This document shows, in pieces, positions 8,932 to 21,033 of a stretch of 43,677 nucleotides of DNA. The position numbers were made by a program, and so were the translations under genes. Within the stretch, counting starts at the first letter, position 1, and each line of letters starts with the position of its first letter. The notes under the pieces were generated by a model. It searched no databases. It saw only the letters and a program-made list of their open reading frames with translations, and was not told where the DNA came from. Source of the stretch: Staphylococcus schweitzeri (GTDB taxonomy: Bacteria; Bacillota; Bacilli; Staphylococcales; Staphylococcaceae); assembly GCF_002902405.1 (NCBI RefSeq), contig NZ_PPQS01000048.1, positions 107,786-151,462 on the forward strand, written 5' to 3'.

Positions 8932-11013
8932 TTATTCACCTTTATTTTTCTTGATAATATCTTCAGCGATTGATTTTGGAACTTCAGCGTAGTGATCGAA
9001 GTACATAGTGTAAGTACCACGACCTTGAGTGTTAGAACGTAATGATGTTGCATAACCGAACATTTCTGAAAGTGGTACATAAGCGTTAACAACTTGTGCA
9101 TTACCACGTGGTTCCATACCATCAACACGTCCACGACGAGATGTTACGTCACCCATGATGTCACCCATGTATTCTTCAGGCATTTCGATTGTCACTTTCA
9201 TCATTGGTTCTAAGATAACAGGATCACATTTTTTAGCAGCTTCTTTAAGTGCTAATGATGCAGCAACTTTGAAGGCCATTTCAGATGAATCGACATCATG
9301 GTATGAACCATCATATAATTTAGCTTTAACATCAATTAATGGATAACCTGCTAAGACACCATTTTCCATAGCATCTTTAAGACCAGCTTCAACTGATGGG
9401 ATGTATTCACGAGGAACTACACCACCAACGATAGCGTTTTCGAATTCGAATCCTGCGCCAGTTTCATTTGGTGTGAATTCAATATGAACATCACCGTATT
9501 GACCACGACCACCTGATTGACGAGAGAATTTACCTTGAACTTGCGCAGATGATTTGAAAGTTTCACGATATGAAACCATTGGTGCACCTACGTTACATTC
9601 AACGTTGAATTCTTTCTTCATACGGTCTACTAAGATATCTAAGTGAAGCTCACCCATACCACCGATGATAACTTGTCCAGTTTCTTCGTCAGTGTGTGCA
9701 TGGAATGTTGGGTCTTCTTCTTGTAATTTAACTAAAGCTTGAGTCATTTTATCTTGGTCAGCTTTAGATTTTGGTTCTACTGATAAGTGAATAACTGGCT
9801 CTGGGAATTCCATTGATTCCAAGATAATGTCATTTTTCTCACCACATAAAGTATCACCAGTACCTGTATCTTTAAGACCTACCGCAGCAGCGATATCTCC
9901 TGAGTATACAGTATCGATTTCTTGACGTGAGTTAGCGTGCATTTGTAATAAACGACCTACACGTTCACGTTTATCTTTAGTTGAGTTCTTAACGTATGAA
10001 CCAGATGTCATTGTACCTGAGTACACACGGAAGAATGTTAACTTACCAACATAAGGGTCAGTCATAACTTTGAACGCTAACGCAGCGAATTCAGCTGAAT
10101 CGTCTGCTTTTGCGATTACTTCTTCTTCAGGGTTGCTAGCACGGTGACCAATGATTGGTTTAACGTCTAGTGGTGAAGGTAAGTAATCAATTACAGCGTC
10201 AAGCATTAATTGAACACCTTTATTTTTGAAAGCTGTTCCACAAAGTACTGGGTAGAATTCTACGTTAGTAGTAGCTTGGCGGATAGCTTCTTTTAATTCA
10301 GCAACTGAAATTTCTTCGTCACCTAGATATTTTTCCATTAATTCGTCGCTAGTTTCTGCAACTGCTTCGATTAAGCTAGCACGAGCTTCTTCAGCTCTAT
10401 CTAAGTGTTCTTCAGGAATTTCAATTTCTTCAATTTCAGTACCTAAATCATTTGTATATTTGAAACATTTCATTTCAACTAAGTCAATGATTGCTTCGAA
10501 TTCGTCTTCTGCACCAATTGGTAATTGGATTGGCGCTGCATTTGCTTGTAAACGATCGTGTAATGTACTTACAGAATATTCGAAGTTAGCACCTAATTTG
10601 TCCATTTTGTTTACAAATACGATACGTGGAACACCGTAAGTTGTAGCCTGACGCCAAACTGTTTCAGTTTGAGGTTCAACACCTGATTGTGCATCAAGTA
10701 CTGTAACTGCTCCGTCAAGTACACGTAATGAACGTTCAACTTCTACAGTGAAGTCTACGTGTCCAGGTGTATCGATAATGTTTACACGGTGACCTTCCCA
10801 AGCTGCTGTCGTTGCAGCAGATGTGATAGTAATACCACGGTCTTGTTCTTGTTCCATCCAGTCCATTTGTGAAGCACCTTCATGTGTTTCACCAATTTTG
10901 TGGATACGGCCAGTGTAATAAAGAATACGTTCAGTCGTAGTCGTTTTACCAGCATCGATGTGAGCCATGATACCGATATTACGAGTTTTTTCTAATGAAA
11001 ATTCTCTAGCCAT
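8932..11013 (-). CDS. fusA: Elongation factor G
   Basis: EF-G is the GTPase that drives translocation and, with ribosome recycling factor, ribosome recycling. The 693-residue protein has the G1 loop AHIDAGKT at 17-24, DTPGH as G3 and NKMD as G4. Domains II to V follow, including GGRGQYGDV in domain IV. It is the target of fusidic acid. H457 and L461, frequent sites of resistance changes, are the susceptible type. The start is the ATG at 11013, preceded by GGAAGGAG; 22 further in-frame codons upstream have no ribosome binding site. It follows rpsG by 122 bases. Confidence 0.98.
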   Translation of the reverse strand: MAREFSLEKTRNIGIMAHIDAGKTTTTERILYYTGRIHKIGETHEGASQMDWMEQEQDRGITITSAATTAAWEGHRVNIIDTPGHVDFTVEVERSLRVLDGAVTVLDAQSGVEPQTETVWRQATTYGVPRIVFVNKMDKLGANFEYSVSTLHDRLQANAAPIQLPIGAEDEFEAIIDLVEMKCFKYTNDLGTEIEEIEIPEEHLDRAEEARASLIEAVAETSDELMEKYLGDEEISVAELKEAIRQATTNVEFYPVLCGTAFKNKGVQLMLDAVIDYLPSPLDVKPIIGHRASNPEEEVIAKADDSAEFAALAFKVMTDPYVGKLTFFRVYSGTMTSGSYVKNSTKDKRERVGRLLQMHANSRQEIDTVYSGDIAAAVGLKDTGTGDTLCGEKNDIILESMEFPEPVIHLSVEPKSKADQDKMTQALVKLQEEDPTFHAHTDEETGQVIIGGMGELHLDILVDRMKKEFNVECNVGAPMVSYRETFKSSAQVQGKFSRQSGGRGQYGDVHIEFTPNETGAGFEFENAIVGGVVPREYIPSVEAGLKDAMENGVLAGYPLIDVKAKLYDGSYHDVDSSEMAFKVAASLALKEAAKKCDPVILEPMMKVTIEMPEEYMGDIMGDVTSRRGRVDGMEPRGNAQVVNAYVPLSEMFGYATSLRSNTQGRGTYTMYFDHYAEVPKSIAEDIIKKNKGE

Positions 11014-11135
11014 GTATTTTTTCTCCTTCCAGTTTATATTACTGAATAAATACGATAGATATGGCGATGCCCTAAGCATGAACGCTTAATGAAAAATCAT
11101 TAATATAGAACACACTCAGGGTAAAAGCTTTTATC

Positions 11136-11606
11136 TTACCAACGGTAGTGAGCAAATGCTTTGTTTGCTTCAGCCATTTTGTGAGTATCCTCACGTTTCT
11201 TAACGGCACCACCTGTATTATTTGCTGCATCTAAAATTTCGTTAGCTAAACGATCTTCCATCGTTTTTTCACCACGAAGACGTGCATAGTTAACTAACCA
11301 ACGTAATCCTAAAGTAGTACGACGTTCTGGACGAACTTCTACAGGTACTTGATAGTTAGAACCACCTACACGACGAGCTTTAACTTCTAATACTGGCATA
11401 ATGTTGTTGATTGCTTCTTCGAAAACTTCTAATGCATCACGACCACTGCGTTGTTCAACTAAGTCGAATGCTGAATAAAGAATTCTTTGTGCTGTTCCAC
11501 GTTTACCATCTAACATAATTTTGTTAATTAATTTAGTTACTAACTTTGAGTTATGAATTGGATCTGGTAATACGTCTCTTTTAGGTACTGATCCTTTACG
11601 AGGCAT
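11136..11606 (-). CDS. rpsG: 30S ribosomal protein S7
   Basis: S7 is a 156-residue primary 16S rRNA binding protein that starts assembly of the 30S head and contacts tRNA in the exit site. The sequence from [12 protein letters not shown] to the C-terminal AFAHYRW is complete. The ATG follows GGGAGG at good spacing. It lies between rpsL and fusA, as in the str operon of most bacteria. Confidence 0.98.
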
Positions 11607-11671
11607 AATGTAAATCCTCCCTTCCTTATATTAAATATTTTAATTTTAAGATTTAGCTATGAACTAAATGC

Positions 11672-12085
11672 TTAGTTTTTAGGTTTTTTAGTTCCGTATA
11701 ATGAACGACCTTGTCTACGTCCGTCAACACCTGAAGTATCAAGTGCACCACGTACGATATGGTAACGCACACCTGGTAAGTCTTTTACACGTCCACCACG
11801 TACAAGTACAACACTGTGTTCTTGTAAGTTATGTCCGATACCAGGAATGTACGCGTTGATTTCAATGTTATTTGATAAACGCACACGTGCATATTTACGT
11901 AACGCTGAGTTAGGTTTTTTAGGTGTCATTGTACCTACACGAGTACAAACACCACGTTTTTGTGGTGAGTTCAAGTCAGTAAATTTCTTCTTTTTACTAT
12001 TGAAACCTTTATTTAAAGCTGGAGAATCTGATTTTTTGATTTTGCTTTGTCTTGGTTTACGTACTAATTGGTTAATAGTTGGCAT
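11672..12085 (-). CDS. rpsL: 30S ribosomal protein S12
   Basis: S12 is a 137-residue protein of the decoding site, controlling accuracy and streptomycin binding. The sequence starts [12 protein letters not shown] and contains [13 protein letters not shown]; the lysines where streptomycin resistance usually arises are intact. Compared with E. coli S12 it has the Gram-positive insertion near residues 25-40 ([14 protein letters not shown]). The start is the ATG at 12085 after GGAGG. A 12-codon in-frame extension runs through that ribosome binding site and is rejected. Confidence 0.98.
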
Positions 12086-12183
12086 GTGATATGTCCTCCT
12101 CTCTTCACTTTTTAATCCCACACATCCAGGTGGTTCATTTTTAAGTTAAATAAAATTTAGTAAGTACAAATACTTACTAATTC

Positions 12184-12438
12184 TCATTTAAGCAATGCTA
12201 CAATTGTCGCATTGACATTAATACCTACATATTTACCTAAAGCATACTTGCTCTCGAAAAATGATACAGGTATATTTTTCTGATTGATTTGGCTTAACAC
12301 GCGAGTCATTAAATATACTTCTACGTCTTTAGCAATAATCAAAGATGTAACTTGATCTTTCTTTAACGCTTTGAGCGTTTCTTTAAGACCAACTACAAAA
12401 TGTTGTTTGTTAAAGCGTGCAACTTTTTCCTTAGACAA
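12184..12438 (-). CDS. rplGB: L7Ae/L30e-family RNA-binding protein (YbxF type)
   Basis: This 84-residue protein belongs to the L7Ae family, whose members bind kink-turn RNA. B. subtilis YbxF, the gene at the same place, is ribosome-associated and K-turn-binding. The sequence from [16 protein letters not shown] to [11 protein letters not shown] covers the whole fold. The start is the TTG at 12438, with GGAGG eight bases upstream; the open frame extends 19 codons further without support. It leads the str operon from its own promoter. Its C-terminal part ([12 protein letters not shown]) seems to differ from the S. aureus sequence that I remember, in which two of these positions are histidine. 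Confidence 0.93.
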   Translation of the reverse strand: MSKEKVARFNKQHFVVGLKETLKALKKDQVTSLIIAKDVEVYLMTRVLSQINQKNIPVSFFESKYALGKYVGINVNATIVALLK

Positions 12439-12478
12439 TAATTTATCCTCCAAAGTTCTGCTTGCATCAACCTTTAAT

Positions 12479-12508
12479 ATATTAACATTGAACAACAGAA
12501 TTCGTCAA
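12479..12508 (-). promoter_or_regulatory. Predicted sigma-A promoter of the L7Ae-like-rpsL-rpsG-fusA-tuf operon
   Basis: On the minus strand TTGACG (12503-12508) and TATAAT-like TAATAT (12479-12484) are 18 bases apart. They lie directly after the rpoC terminator and about 40 bases upstream of the first gene. Confidence 0.75.
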
Positions 12509-12530
12509 CATCAAATCAAATAATTTACAT

Positions 12531-12567
12531 AAAAATAACAAGAGGCTAACGAATTAGCCTCTGTTAT
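12531..12567 (-). terminator. Intrinsic terminator of rpoBC
   Basis: On the minus strand AGAGGCTAA pairs with TTAGCCTCT around a TTCG tetraloop and continues into TGTTATTTTT. It starts seven bases after the rpoC stop codon, separating rpoBC from the str-type operon. Confidence 0.92.
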
Positions 12568-12574
12568 ATAAATG

Positions 12575-15500
12575 TTATTCAGTCACTTCTGTTTGAGCTT
12601 CTACTTCAGCAACTGGTTTAGCAGTCTTTTCGTATTTAACGTCACTATAACGTCTCATACCTGTACCTGCTGGAATTAATTTACCAATAATTACGTTTTC
12701 TTTAAGTCCTAGTAAGTCATCACGTTTACCTTTTATTGCTGCATCTGTAAGTACTCTTGTTGTTTCTTGGAATGATGCTGCAGATAAGAAACTTTCTGTT
12801 TCAAGTGATGCTTTCGTAATACCTAGTAATACTGGTTTAGCTGTTGCAGGACGTTTACGGTGTTTAAATGCTTCTCTGTTCGCATCTGTAAAGTTATGAA
12901 TATCAACTAATGAACCTGGTAATAACTTCGTATCACCTGCTTCAATAATTCTTACTTTACGTAACATTTGTCTAACCATAACCTCAACGTGTTTATCGTC
13001 GATTTCTACCCCTTGCATACGGTAAACTTTTTGTACTTCTTTTAGTAAGTAGCTTTCTGTCGCATTTAATCCAGCAACTGACAAGTAATTCTTAGGCTCA
13101 ATAGAACCTTCAGTTAACACTTCACCACGTTGTACTGGTTGACCGATTTCTACAATAATTCTTGAAGTACCTGAAGCAAGGTATGATCTTGTTTCATTAG
13201 CGCCTTTTACAACAATTTCTTGTTGTCTATCTTTCGCTAATTTAATATCTTCAACAACACCTTCGATTTCCGTAATCACTGCTTGACCTTTAGGGTTACG
13301 TGCTTCGAAAATCTCTTGGATACGAGGAAGACCTTGTGTGATATCGCTACCGGCTACCCCACCTGTATGGAATGTACGCATTGTAAGCTGCGTACCTGGT
13401 TCACCAATTGATTGAGCAGCGATTGTACCAACTGCTTCACCAACTTCAACTTTTTCACCAGTCGCAAGGTTTTTACCGTAACATTTTTCACAAACACCGT
13501 GTCTCGCATTACATGTGAAGGCTGAACGAATATACATTTGTTCGATACCAGCGTCTGTAATTTTCTTAGCGATTTCAGGCGTAATTAATTCATCAGGGCG
13601 AATGATTACTTCATCTGTTTCAGGATGACGAATTGTTTCTTTAGAATAACGACCTTCAATACGTTCGATAAATGGTTCAATCATTTCTGTACCTTCTTTA
13701 ATATCAGAAACTAATAAACCTCTATCAGTACCACAGTCTTCTTCACGAACAATAACATCTTGTGCCACGTCAACAAGACGACGAGTAAGATATCCTGAGT
13801 CAGCTGTTTTAAGTGCTGTATCGGCAAGACCTTTACGTGCACCGTGAGTTGAGATGAAGTATTCAAGTACTGTTAAACCTTCACGGAATGAAGATGTGAT
13901 TGGTAATTCGATAATCTTACCAGATGGTGCGGCCATCAATCCACGCATACCTGCTAACTGTGTAAAGTTAGATGCGTTACCACGGGCACCTGAATCACTC
14001 ATCATGAAGATTGGGTTAGTTTTATCAAGTGATTGCATCAATTCACCTTGAATTTGATCTTTTGCATCTGTCCAAATTTCAACAACTGCATTATATCTTT
14101 CTTCTTCAGTGATTAAACCACGATTGAATTGTTTTGTAATTCTGTCGACTAATTTTTCATGCTCATCAAGTATTTGTTGCTTATCTGGTAATACTACGAT
14201 ATCAGCAACACCTACTGTAATACCAGCTTTAGATGAGAATTTGAATCCTAAGTCTTTCATACGGTCTAACATCATTGATGTATCAGTGATGCTAAATCTG
14301 TTAAATACTTCTGCAATAATATTACCTAAGAATTTTTTATTGAATGGTTCAATTAATTCTTCATTTTCAAAGTATTCTTTTAAGCCACCTTCACCTAAAG
14401 TTGTAGGATCGATGAAATATCTGTTTGGTGTCTTTCTTTCTAAGTTTTCTTGCGTAGGTTCATTAATATAAGCAAATGAATCTGGAATGATTTCATTGAA
14501 TATAATTTTACCTACTGACGTAGCAAGAATCTTTTTGTTTTGTTCTTCAGTAAATGTTGGATTGTTGAATGAACTTGCATGTACACCAATTCTTGTGTGT
14601 AAATGTACAAAGCCATTTGCATATGCTTTTAATACTTCATTTGTATTATTAAAGATTGCGCCTGTATTTACTGCATCTTTTCTTTCTAAAGTTAGGTAAT
14701 AGTTACCCAGTACCATATCTTGTGATGGTGTAACTACTGGTTTACCATCTTTAGGGTTCAAGATGTTTTGTGCTGCTAACATCAACATTCTTGCTTCAGC
14801 TTGTGCCTCTTTTGATAAAGGAACGTGAACCGCCATTTGGTCACCATCAAAGTCAGCGTTATAAGCTGTTGTTACAAGTGGATGTAGACGAATCGCACGA
14901 CCTTCAACTAAAGTTGGTTCAAATGCTTGAATACCAAGTCTATGAAGTGTTGGTGCACGGTTAAGTAATACAGGATGTTCTCTAATTACTTCTTCCAATA
15001 CATCCCAAACTTCATCATCCATGCGTTCGATTTTACTTTTCGCATTTTTAATGTTAGTTGCAATTTCACGTTGAACTAATTCTTTCATTACGAATGGTTT
15101 AAATAGTTCAAGTGCCATTTCTTTTGGTAAACCACATTGGTACATTTTCAAGCTTGGACCTACCGCGATAACTGAACGTCCTGAATAGTCAACACGTTTA
15201 CCAAGTAAGTTTTGACGGAAACGACCTTGTTTACCTTTTAACATATGAGATAAAGATTTTAATGGACGGTTACCTGGACCAGTAACTGGACGACCACGAC
15301 GACCATTATCAATTAAAGCGTCAACGGCTTCTTGTAACATACGTTTTTCATTTTGAACAATAATACCAGGTGCACCTAAATCTAATAAACGTTTCAAACG
15401 ATTATTACGGTTTATTACACGACGGTATAAATCATTCAAGTCACTTGTTGCGAAACGTCCACCATCTAATTGAACCATTGGACGAATTTCAGGTGGGATA

Positions 15501-16198
15501 ATTGGAAGTACGTCTAGAATCATCCATGAAGGTTTATTACCTGAGTTACGGAATGATTCAACAACTTCTAAACGTTTAATTGCACGTGTAAGTCTTTGTC
15601 CAGTAGCTGATTCTAACTCATCACGCAATAATTTAAGCTCTTCGTCTAAATCAATCTCTTCAAGTAAATCTTTGATACCTTCTGCACCCATTTTAGCAAC
15701 GAATTGACCAGGGTATTTATCATAATATTCTCTGAATTCAGCTTCAGATAGTAATGTTTTCTTTTCTAAGCCAGTTGGACCTGGATCTACAACAACATAA
15801 GAAGCAAAGTAAATAACTTCTTCTAATGCTCTTGGTGACATATCAAGTAATAATCCCATACGACTTGGAATTCCTTTGAAATACCAAATATGTGAAACTG
15901 GAGCAGCAAGTTCAATGTGTCCCATTCTTTCACGACGTACTTTAGATTTAGTTACTTCAACACCACATCTGTCACAGACCATGCCTTTGTAGCGAACACG
16001 TTTGTATTTACCACAACTACATTCCCAGTCTTTTGTAGGTCCAAAAATTCTTTCACAGAATAGACCATCTTTTTCAGGTTTTAATGTACGGTAGTTGATT
16101 GTTTCAGGTTTTTTAACTTCACCAAATGACCATGAGCGGATTTTTTCAGGTGAAGCTAAGCCTATTTTCATATAATGGAAATTATTTACATCAATCAA
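12575..16198 (-). CDS. rpoC: RNA polymerase subunit beta prime
   Basis: This is the 1207-residue largest catalytic subunit of RNA polymerase. The N-terminal zinc site is [13 protein letters not shown] followed by VCDRCG, and the catalytic magnesium loop [12 protein letters not shown] lies near residue 450. The second zinc cluster ([19 protein letters not shown]) and the trigger-loop sequence [16 protein letters not shown] are present. The start is the TTG at 16198 (MIDVNNFHY), placed six bases after AAGGAGGT; the six codons further upstream lie over that site. It follows rpoB by 138 bases that contain a perfect 13-bp hairpin, and it ends in a strong terminator. Confidence 0.98.
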   Translation of the reverse strand: MIDVNNFHYMKIGLASPEKIRSWSFGEVKKPETINYRTLKPEKDGLFCERIFGPTKDWECSCGKYKRVRYKGMVCDRCGVEVTKSKVRRERMGHIELAAPVSHIWYFKGIPSRMGLLLDMSPRALEEVIYFASYVVVDPGPTGLEKKTLLSEAEFREYYDKYPGQFVAKMGAEGIKDLLEEIDLDEELKLLRDELESATGQRLTRAIKRLEVVESFRNSGNKPSWMILDVLPIIPPEIRPMVQLDGGRFATSDLNDLYRRVINRNNRLKRLLDLGAPGIIVQNEKRMLQEAVDALIDNGRRGRPVTGPGNRPLKSLSHMLKGKQGRFRQNLLGKRVDYSGRSVIAVGPSLKMYQCGLPKEMALELFKPFVMKELVQREIATNIKNAKSKIERMDDEVWDVLEEVIREHPVLLNRAPTLHRLGIQAFEPTLVEGRAIRLHPLVTTAYNADFDGDQMAVHVPLSKEAQAEARMLMLAAQNILNPKDGKPVVTPSQDMVLGNYYLTLERKDAVNTGAIFNNTNEVLKAYANGFVHLHTRIGVHASSFNNPTFTEEQNKKILATSVGKIIFNEIIPDSFAYINEPTQENLERKTPNRYFIDPTTLGEGGLKEYFENEELIEPFNKKFLGNIIAEVFNRFSITDTSMMLDRMKDLGFKFSSKAGITVGVADIVVLPDKQQILDEHEKLVDRITKQFNRGLITEEERYNAVVEIWTDAKDQIQGELMQSLDKTNPIFMMSDSGARGNASNFTQLAGMRGLMAAPSGKIIELPITSSFREGLTVLEYFISTHGARKGLADTALKTADSGYLTRRLVDVAQDVIVREEDCGTDRGLLVSDIKEGTEMIEPFIERIEGRYSKETIRHPETDEVIIRPDELITPEIAKKITDAGIEQMYIRSAFTCNARHGVCEKCYGKNLATGEKVEVGEAVGTIAAQSIGEPGTQLTMRTFHTGGVAGSDITQGLPRIQEIFEARNPKGQAVITEIEGVVEDIKLAKDRQQEIVVKGANETRSYLASGTSRIIVEIGQPVQRGEVLTEGSIEPKNYLSVAGLNATESYLLKEVQKVYRMQGVEIDDKHVEVMVRQMLRKVRIIEAGDTKLLPGSLVDIHNFTDANREAFKHRKRPATAKPVLLGITKASLETESFLSAASFQETTRVLTDAAIKGKRDDLLGLKENVIIGKLIPAGTGMRRYSDVKYEKTAKPVAEVEAQTEVTE

Positions 16199-16270
16199 GG
16201 AGCCTACCTCCTTCAATTTAGATTAGCTGTGCTATTTGATTGATTTGCATTTATTTAAAATGGCTTAAAG

Positions 16271-16306
16271 TACTAAACTGAATAATTTAAATGATTCAGT
16301 TTAGTA
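16271..16306 (-). promoter_or_regulatory. Perfect 13-bp hairpin between rpoB and rpoC
   Basis: TACTAAACTGAAT (16271-16283) and its exact complement (16294-16306) enclose a ten-base loop. On the minus strand it lies 30 bases after the rpoB stop codon, and no T-run follows. It may be an RNA processing or stability element rather than a terminator. Confidence 0.6.
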
Positions 16307-16336
16307 TCTTTATTGCCTAATTTTGTAAATTGCGTA

Positions 16337-19300
16337 TTAATCAGTAACTTCTTTTTGTGTTTCAGGAGCATCGTTTTGTTGTAAATCTACTTTACGTTCT
16401 ACAACATCATCGTCGTCAACGTCTGTCATTTCGATTTCATTATCTTGCTCATCCATAACTTTTACATCTAATCCTAAACTTTGTAATTCTTTCATCAATA
16501 CTCGGAATGACTCTGGAACACTTGGTCTAGAAATGTTTTCACCTTTAACAATAGCTTCGTATGTTTTCACACGTCCTACTGTATCATCGGATTTATAAGT
16601 TAAGATTTCTTGTAATGTGTACGCAGCACCATATGCTTCAAGTGCCCATACCTCCATCTCGCCAAAACGTTGTCCACCAAATTGTGCTTTACCACCAAGT
16701 GGTTGTTGTGTAACAAGTGAGTATGGCCCTGTTGAACGTGCGTGTAGTTTATCATCAACCATGTGCGCAAGTTTCAACATGTACATTACACCAACTGAAA
16801 TACGGTTATCGAAAGGTTCACCTGTACGTCCATCGTAAAGTACAGTCTTACCATCACGAGCCATACCAGCTTCTTCAATTGTTGACCATACATCGTCGTC
16901 ATTTGCACCATCAAATACAGGTGATGCAACGTGAATACCAAGATTCTTAGCAGCCATACCTAAGTGTAACTCTAATACTTGTCCGATATTCATACGAGAT
17001 GGTACACCAAGTGGGTTTAACATGATATCAATCGGACGCCCATCTGGTAAGTAAGGCATATCTTCTTCAGGAACAATCTTAGAGATTACACCTTTGTTAC
17101 CATGTCGACCACACATTTTGTCACCAACATGAATTTTACGTTTTTGAACGATGTATACACGTACTAATTGGTTTACACCAGGTGATAACGTATCATCACC
17201 CTCTTCACGATTAAACACTTTTACATCAAGAACGATACCACCAGCACCGTGAGGAACACGTAATGAAGTATCTCTAACTTCACGTGCTTTTTCACCAAAG
17301 ATTGCATGTAGTAATCTTTCTTCAGCAGTTAATTCAGTCACACCTTTTGGCGTTACTTTACCAACTAAAATATCTCCATCTTTAACTTCTGCACCAACAT
17401 AAACGATACCACGATCATCTAAATTTTTAAGTGCACTTTCAGAAACATTAGGAATATCTCTTGTAATTTCTTCAGGTCCTAACTTAGTGTCACGAGCTTC
17501 TGATTCATATTCTTCAATATGAATTGATGTATAAACATCATCTTTTACAAGTCTTTCACTCATGATTACGGCATCCTCATAGTTATAACCATCCCAAGTC
17601 ATGAATCCGACAACAACGTTTCTACCTAATGCCATTTCACCTAATTCCATAGATGGACCATCTGCCAAGATTTCGTTGTACTCAACAACATCCCCAACCG
17701 CAACGATTGGTCGTTGGTTGTAACATGTACCTGAGTTTGAACGTTTAAATTTAGCTAATGGATAACGATCTAATTCTCCTTCATGTTCAACGCCATTTTC
17801 TTCAACAAGACGACGTACAAGGATTTCATTAGATTCAACATGTTCAACACGGCCTCTATGCTTAGCTGTAATAGCTGCACCAGAGTCACGTGCTGCAACG
17901 TGTTCCATACCAGTACCAACAAATGGTGCTTCTGGATTCATTAAAGGTACTGCTTGACGTTGCATGTTCGCACCCATCAATGCACGGTTAGAGTCATCGT
18001 TTTCTAAGAATGGAATACATGCAGTCGCAGCTGAAACTACCTGTTTAGGTGATACATCCATGTAATCCATTTTTTCTTTGGCCATAACTGTATTGTTACC
18101 ACGGAAACGACATACTACTTCATCATCCATGAAACGACCATTTTCATCTAATTTAGAGTTTGCTTGTGCTACTACATAACTATCCTCTTCATCAGCTGTT
18201 AAATAGTCAATTTGATCTGTGATTGCATGTGTATCTAGGTCTACTTTACGGTAAGGTGTTTCAATGAATCCAAATTCATTTACTCGTGCATAACTAGACA
18301 ATGAGTTAATTAAACCGATGTTTGGTCCCTCAGGTGTTTCGATTGGACACATACGACCATAGTGAGAGTAGTGAACGTCACGTACTTCCATTTGAGCACG
18401 TTCACGTGTTAATCCACCCGGTCCTAAAGCTGATAGACGACGTTTATGCGTTAACTCAGCTAATGGGTTAGCTTGGTCCATGAATTGTGATAATTGTGAG
18501 CTACCAAAGAACTCTTTAATAGATGCAATTACAGGACGAATATTAATTAATTGTTGAGGTGTGATAGACTCTGTGTCTTGAATTGACATTCTCTCACGTA
18601 CAACTCTTTCCATTCTTGATAAACCGATACGGAATTGGTTTTGCAATAATTCACCAACCGAACGTAATCTACGGTTACCTAAATGGTCGATATCATCTGT
18701 ATATCCAATACCACTTAATAAGTTAAAGAAATAACTCATTGAAGCAATAATATCTGCTGGCGTAATACATTTAACTTCCGAATCAGGGAATGCATTACCA
18801 ATTACTGTTGTAGTGCGCTCTTCATCATCATTAGGTACATAAACTTTGATAGATTGAATTTCAACTGGTTCATCAATAACACTACCATGTAATTCAAACA
18901 CTTCACTGTTAGCGTTTGTTTCAAGAACGTCCATGATTTCATCAAGTTTGCGACGATCAAGTACCGTACCTTCTTCAACAACGATTTCTCCAGTTTCAGT
19001 ATTAACGATTGGCTCAGCTAATTTTTGATTGAACAAACGATGTTTTAAATGTAATTTTTTGTTTGTTTTATAACGACCTACACTTGCTAGATCATAACGT
19101 TTTGGATCGAAGAAACGTGAATACAATAGACTCTTAGCATTTTCAACCGTTGGTGGTTCACCTGGACGCAAACGTTCATAGATTTCTAGTAACGCTTGTT
19201 CTGTGTTTTCAGTGCTATCTTTCTCTAAAGTATTACGTAAATATTCATTGTCACCTAAAAGGTCAACAATTTCTTGATCACTTGAAAAACCTAATGCACG

Positions 19301-19888
19301 TAATAATACTGTTAAAGGTAATTTACGTGTTCTATCGATACGAACATAAACCACATCTTTTGCGTCTGTTTCATATTCTAACCATGCACCACGGTTAGGA
19401 ATAATTGTTGCATCATAGTTTTCGCGACCATTTTTGTCGATTTTTTCATTAAAATAAACGGATGGTGAACGAACTAATTGAGATACGATTACACGTTCAG
19501 CACCATTGATTACGAACGTACCAGTATCAGTCATTAATGGGAAATCACCCATGAAAACTTCTTGTTCTTTAACTTCACCAGTTTCTTTAATTATTAGACG
19601 CACTTTTACACGAAGAGGTGCAGCATAAGTAGCGTCACGGTTTTTAGATTCTTCTAAATCATATTTTGGTTCTCCTAAACGGTAATCCACAAATTCTAAT
19701 GATAAATTACCAGTAAAGTCTTCAATTGGCGAAATGTCTCTAAACATTTCGATTAAACCTTCTCTAAGGAACCACTCGTAAGATTTAGTTTGAATTTCTA
19801 TTAAGTTTGGTAATTCTAATACTTCTGAAATTCTCGCGTAGTTTCTACGTTTACGATGTCTTCCATATTGGACAACTTGACCTGCCAA
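16337..19888 (-). CDS. rpoB: RNA polymerase subunit beta
   Basis: This is the 1183-residue catalytic partner of RpoC and the rifampicin target. The rifampicin-binding segment [20 protein letters not shown] followed by [10 protein letters not shown] is wild type as far as I can judge. The conserved [10 protein letters not shown] and [18 protein letters not shown] blocks are complete. The acidic C-terminal tail is typical of staphylococci. The start is a TTG at 19888 with GAGGGGTG upstream. The 214-base gap to the methyltransferase gene upstream probably holds a promoter, but I could not single one out. Confidence 0.98.
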   Translation of the reverse strand: MAGQVVQYGRHRKRRNYARISEVLELPNLIEIQTKSYEWFLREGLIEMFRDISPIEDFTGNLSLEFVDYRLGEPKYDLEESKNRDATYAAPLRVKVRLIIKETGEVKEQEVFMGDFPLMTDTGTFVINGAERVIVSQLVRSPSVYFNEKIDKNGRENYDATIIPNRGAWLEYETDAKDVVYVRIDRTRKLPLTVLLRALGFSSDQEIVDLLGDNEYLRNTLEKDSTENTEQALLEIYERLRPGEPPTVENAKSLLYSRFFDPKRYDLASVGRYKTNKKLHLKHRLFNQKLAEPIVNTETGEIVVEEGTVLDRRKLDEIMDVLETNANSEVFELHGSVIDEPVEIQSIKVYVPNDDEERTTTVIGNAFPDSEVKCITPADIIASMSYFFNLLSGIGYTDDIDHLGNRRLRSVGELLQNQFRIGLSRMERVVRERMSIQDTESITPQQLINIRPVIASIKEFFGSSQLSQFMDQANPLAELTHKRRLSALGPGGLTRERAQMEVRDVHYSHYGRMCPIETPEGPNIGLINSLSSYARVNEFGFIETPYRKVDLDTHAITDQIDYLTADEEDSYVVAQANSKLDENGRFMDDEVVCRFRGNNTVMAKEKMDYMDVSPKQVVSAATACIPFLENDDSNRALMGANMQRQAVPLMNPEAPFVGTGMEHVAARDSGAAITAKHRGRVEHVESNEILVRRLVEENGVEHEGELDRYPLAKFKRSNSGTCYNQRPIVAVGDVVEYNEILADGPSMELGEMALGRNVVVGFMTWDGYNYEDAVIMSERLVKDDVYTSIHIEEYESEARDTKLGPEEITRDIPNVSESALKNLDDRGIVYVGAEVKDGDILVGKVTPKGVTELTAEERLLHAIFGEKAREVRDTSLRVPHGAGGIVLDVKVFNREEGDDTLSPGVNQLVRVYIVQKRKIHVGDKMCGRHGNKGVISKIVPEEDMPYLPDGRPIDIMLNPLGVPSRMNIGQVLELHLGMAAKNLGIHVASPVFDGANDDDVWSTIEEAGMARDGKTVLYDGRTGEPFDNRISVGVMYMLKLAHMVDDKLHARSTGPYSLVTQQPLGGKAQFGGQRFGEMEVWALEAYGAAYTLQEILTYKSDDTVGRVKTYEAIVKGENISRPSVPESFRVLMKELQSLGLDVKVMDEQDNEIEMTDVDDDDVVERKVDLQQNDAPETQKEVTD

Positions 19889-20102
19889 ACAGATTCACCC
19901 CTCAAAAATTATGTGATCCGCTTTTAGCTAAATAATATAAGCATATTAATAAAAAGACAAAAAGAAAACGGCAACACTAATGATGACACCATTTTCGATT
20001 CTATATTTATTCCTAATTAACTTATCTATTTAACGTAAAAGTACACACTTATTGAACATAAATTTTTACATTATATAACTATAACAGAATATCGGATTCT
20101 TT

Positions 20103-20711
20103 TCAAGCTTTTATGCTTCTTAGAATATAATATCCTTTATCTTTATTCAGTACCTCTACATTTCCAAAAAGTGCTTCCATTTTTTTCTTTGCAGATGGCA
20201 TTCCTTGCTTTTTCTGTATAACAACAAATAGTTCTCCCTTTGCATCCAATTTATCAAACGCTTGTTCGAAAATACGATGTACGGTTTCTTTACCTGCCCT
20301 TATAGGTGGATTAGTCAATACAAAGTCTAAACTTTCATTTTCTACTGCAGTTAAAGCATTGCTTTCTTTTACAATCACATTGTCGACATCATTTAATTTT
20401 TTGTTTTTTTCAACTAAAGTAAGTGCTCTGTGATTTACATCAAGCATAGTAATCGTATGATGTGGAGATACTTTTGCAATCATCAAACCTATAGGACCAT
20501 ATCCACATCCAACATCAGCTATTCTTTTACTTGGTCCAGGAGGATGTGCTTTTAAAAAAGTTTTAATGAGAACGTCTGATCCGTAATCCACTCTATCTTT
20601 TGAAAAAACGCCATTGTCTGTAATTAAATGGATAAGATGCTGATTCACTTGATATTGGATTCGTTGTTCATCGCTACTTACACTTGGATCTTCATCATAG
20701 TAATGACTCAC
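20103..20711 (-). CDS. RsmC-like class I SAM-dependent methyltransferase (YbxB type)
   Basis: This 202-residue protein resembles the C-terminal catalytic half of the 16S rRNA guanine-N2 methyltransferases RsmC and RsmD. The SAM-binding motif is ADVGCGYGPIG at 65-75, and the catalytic NPPI at 134-137 is typical of methylation on an exocyclic base nitrogen. The B. subtilis gene at the same place, ybxB, is of the same type. The exact rRNA target is not shown by sequence. The start is a GTG at 20711 after GAGGTGG. It is separated from rplL by a repeat and a strong terminator, so it is probably not simply read through from the ribosomal operon. Confidence 0.88.
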   Translation of the reverse strand: MSHYYDEDPSVSSDEQRIQYQVNQHLIHLITDNGVFSKDRVDYGSDVLIKTFLKAHPPGPSKRIADVGCGYGPIGLMIAKVSPHHTITMLDVNHRALTLVEKNKKLNDVDNVIVKESNALTAVENESLDFVLTNPPIRAGKETVHRIFEQAFDKLDAKGELFVVIQKKQGMPSAKKKMEALFGNVEVLNKDKGYYILRSIKA

Positions 20712-20778
20712 TATTCCACCTCATCTTCATTTTGTAACTCGTCATTATTATAACATTACATTATGTGTTTACATGAAT

Positions 20779-20808
20779 AAAACCCCGTTATCAAAATAAC
20801 GGGGTTTT
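20779..20808. terminator. Bidirectional intrinsic terminator between rplL and the methyltransferase gene
   Basis: AAAACCCCGTTA (20779-20790) and TAACGGGGTTTT (20797-20808) form a perfect 12-bp stem with a six-base loop and T-runs on both strands. It is the first clear stop for rplJL transcripts. Confidence 0.93.
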
Positions 20809-20852
20809 AACTTCTCAAAGAATCATTTCATTATGAGCCTGAGACATAAATC

Positions 20853-20942
20853 AATGTTCTATGCTCTAAAAAGTTATATTGGCAGTAGTTGACTGAACGA
20901 AAATGCGCTTGTAACAAGCTTTTTTCAATTCTAGTCAACCTT
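20853..20942. repeat. 90-bp dispersed repeat, copy 2
   Basis: This block matches 6951-7040 with 7 differences and no gap. The 50-base imperfect stem-loop is at 20889-20938. It is followed directly by a different GC-rich inverted repeat in place of the STAR array. With the next element and the terminator it fills the 322 bases between rplL and the methyltransferase gene. Confidence 0.85.
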
Positions 20943-20945
20943 GCC

Positions 20946-20998
20946 GGGGTGGGACGACGAAATAAATTTTGCGAAAATATCATTTCTGTCCCACTCCC
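20946..20998. repeat. Inverted repeat GGGGTGGGAC / GTCCCACTCCC
   Basis: The arms at 20946-20954 and 20988-20998 enclose an AT-rich centre of about 33 bases. On the minus strand it is the first structure after rplL, 36 bases past the stop codon. It lacks a T-run. Similar elements are, to my knowledge, scattered in staphylococcal intergenic DNA. Confidence 0.7.
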
Positions 20999-21033
20999 AT
21001 AAAACTTTGACTATTAAGTTTAAGATACTAGAA

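Noticed and set aside
14109..14471. Plus-strand open frame of 120 codons inside rpoC
   Set aside because: It lies wholly opposite rpoC, has no ribosome binding site or known family, and its composition follows from rpoC codon usage. The same holds for the other open frames opposite rpoB, rplL, rplA, clpC and nupC.
8932..19888. Antibiotic resistance changes in fusA, rpsL or rpoB
   Set aside because: H457 and L461 of EF-G, the lysines of PKKPNS in S12 and the rifampicin segment of RpoB all read as susceptible type.
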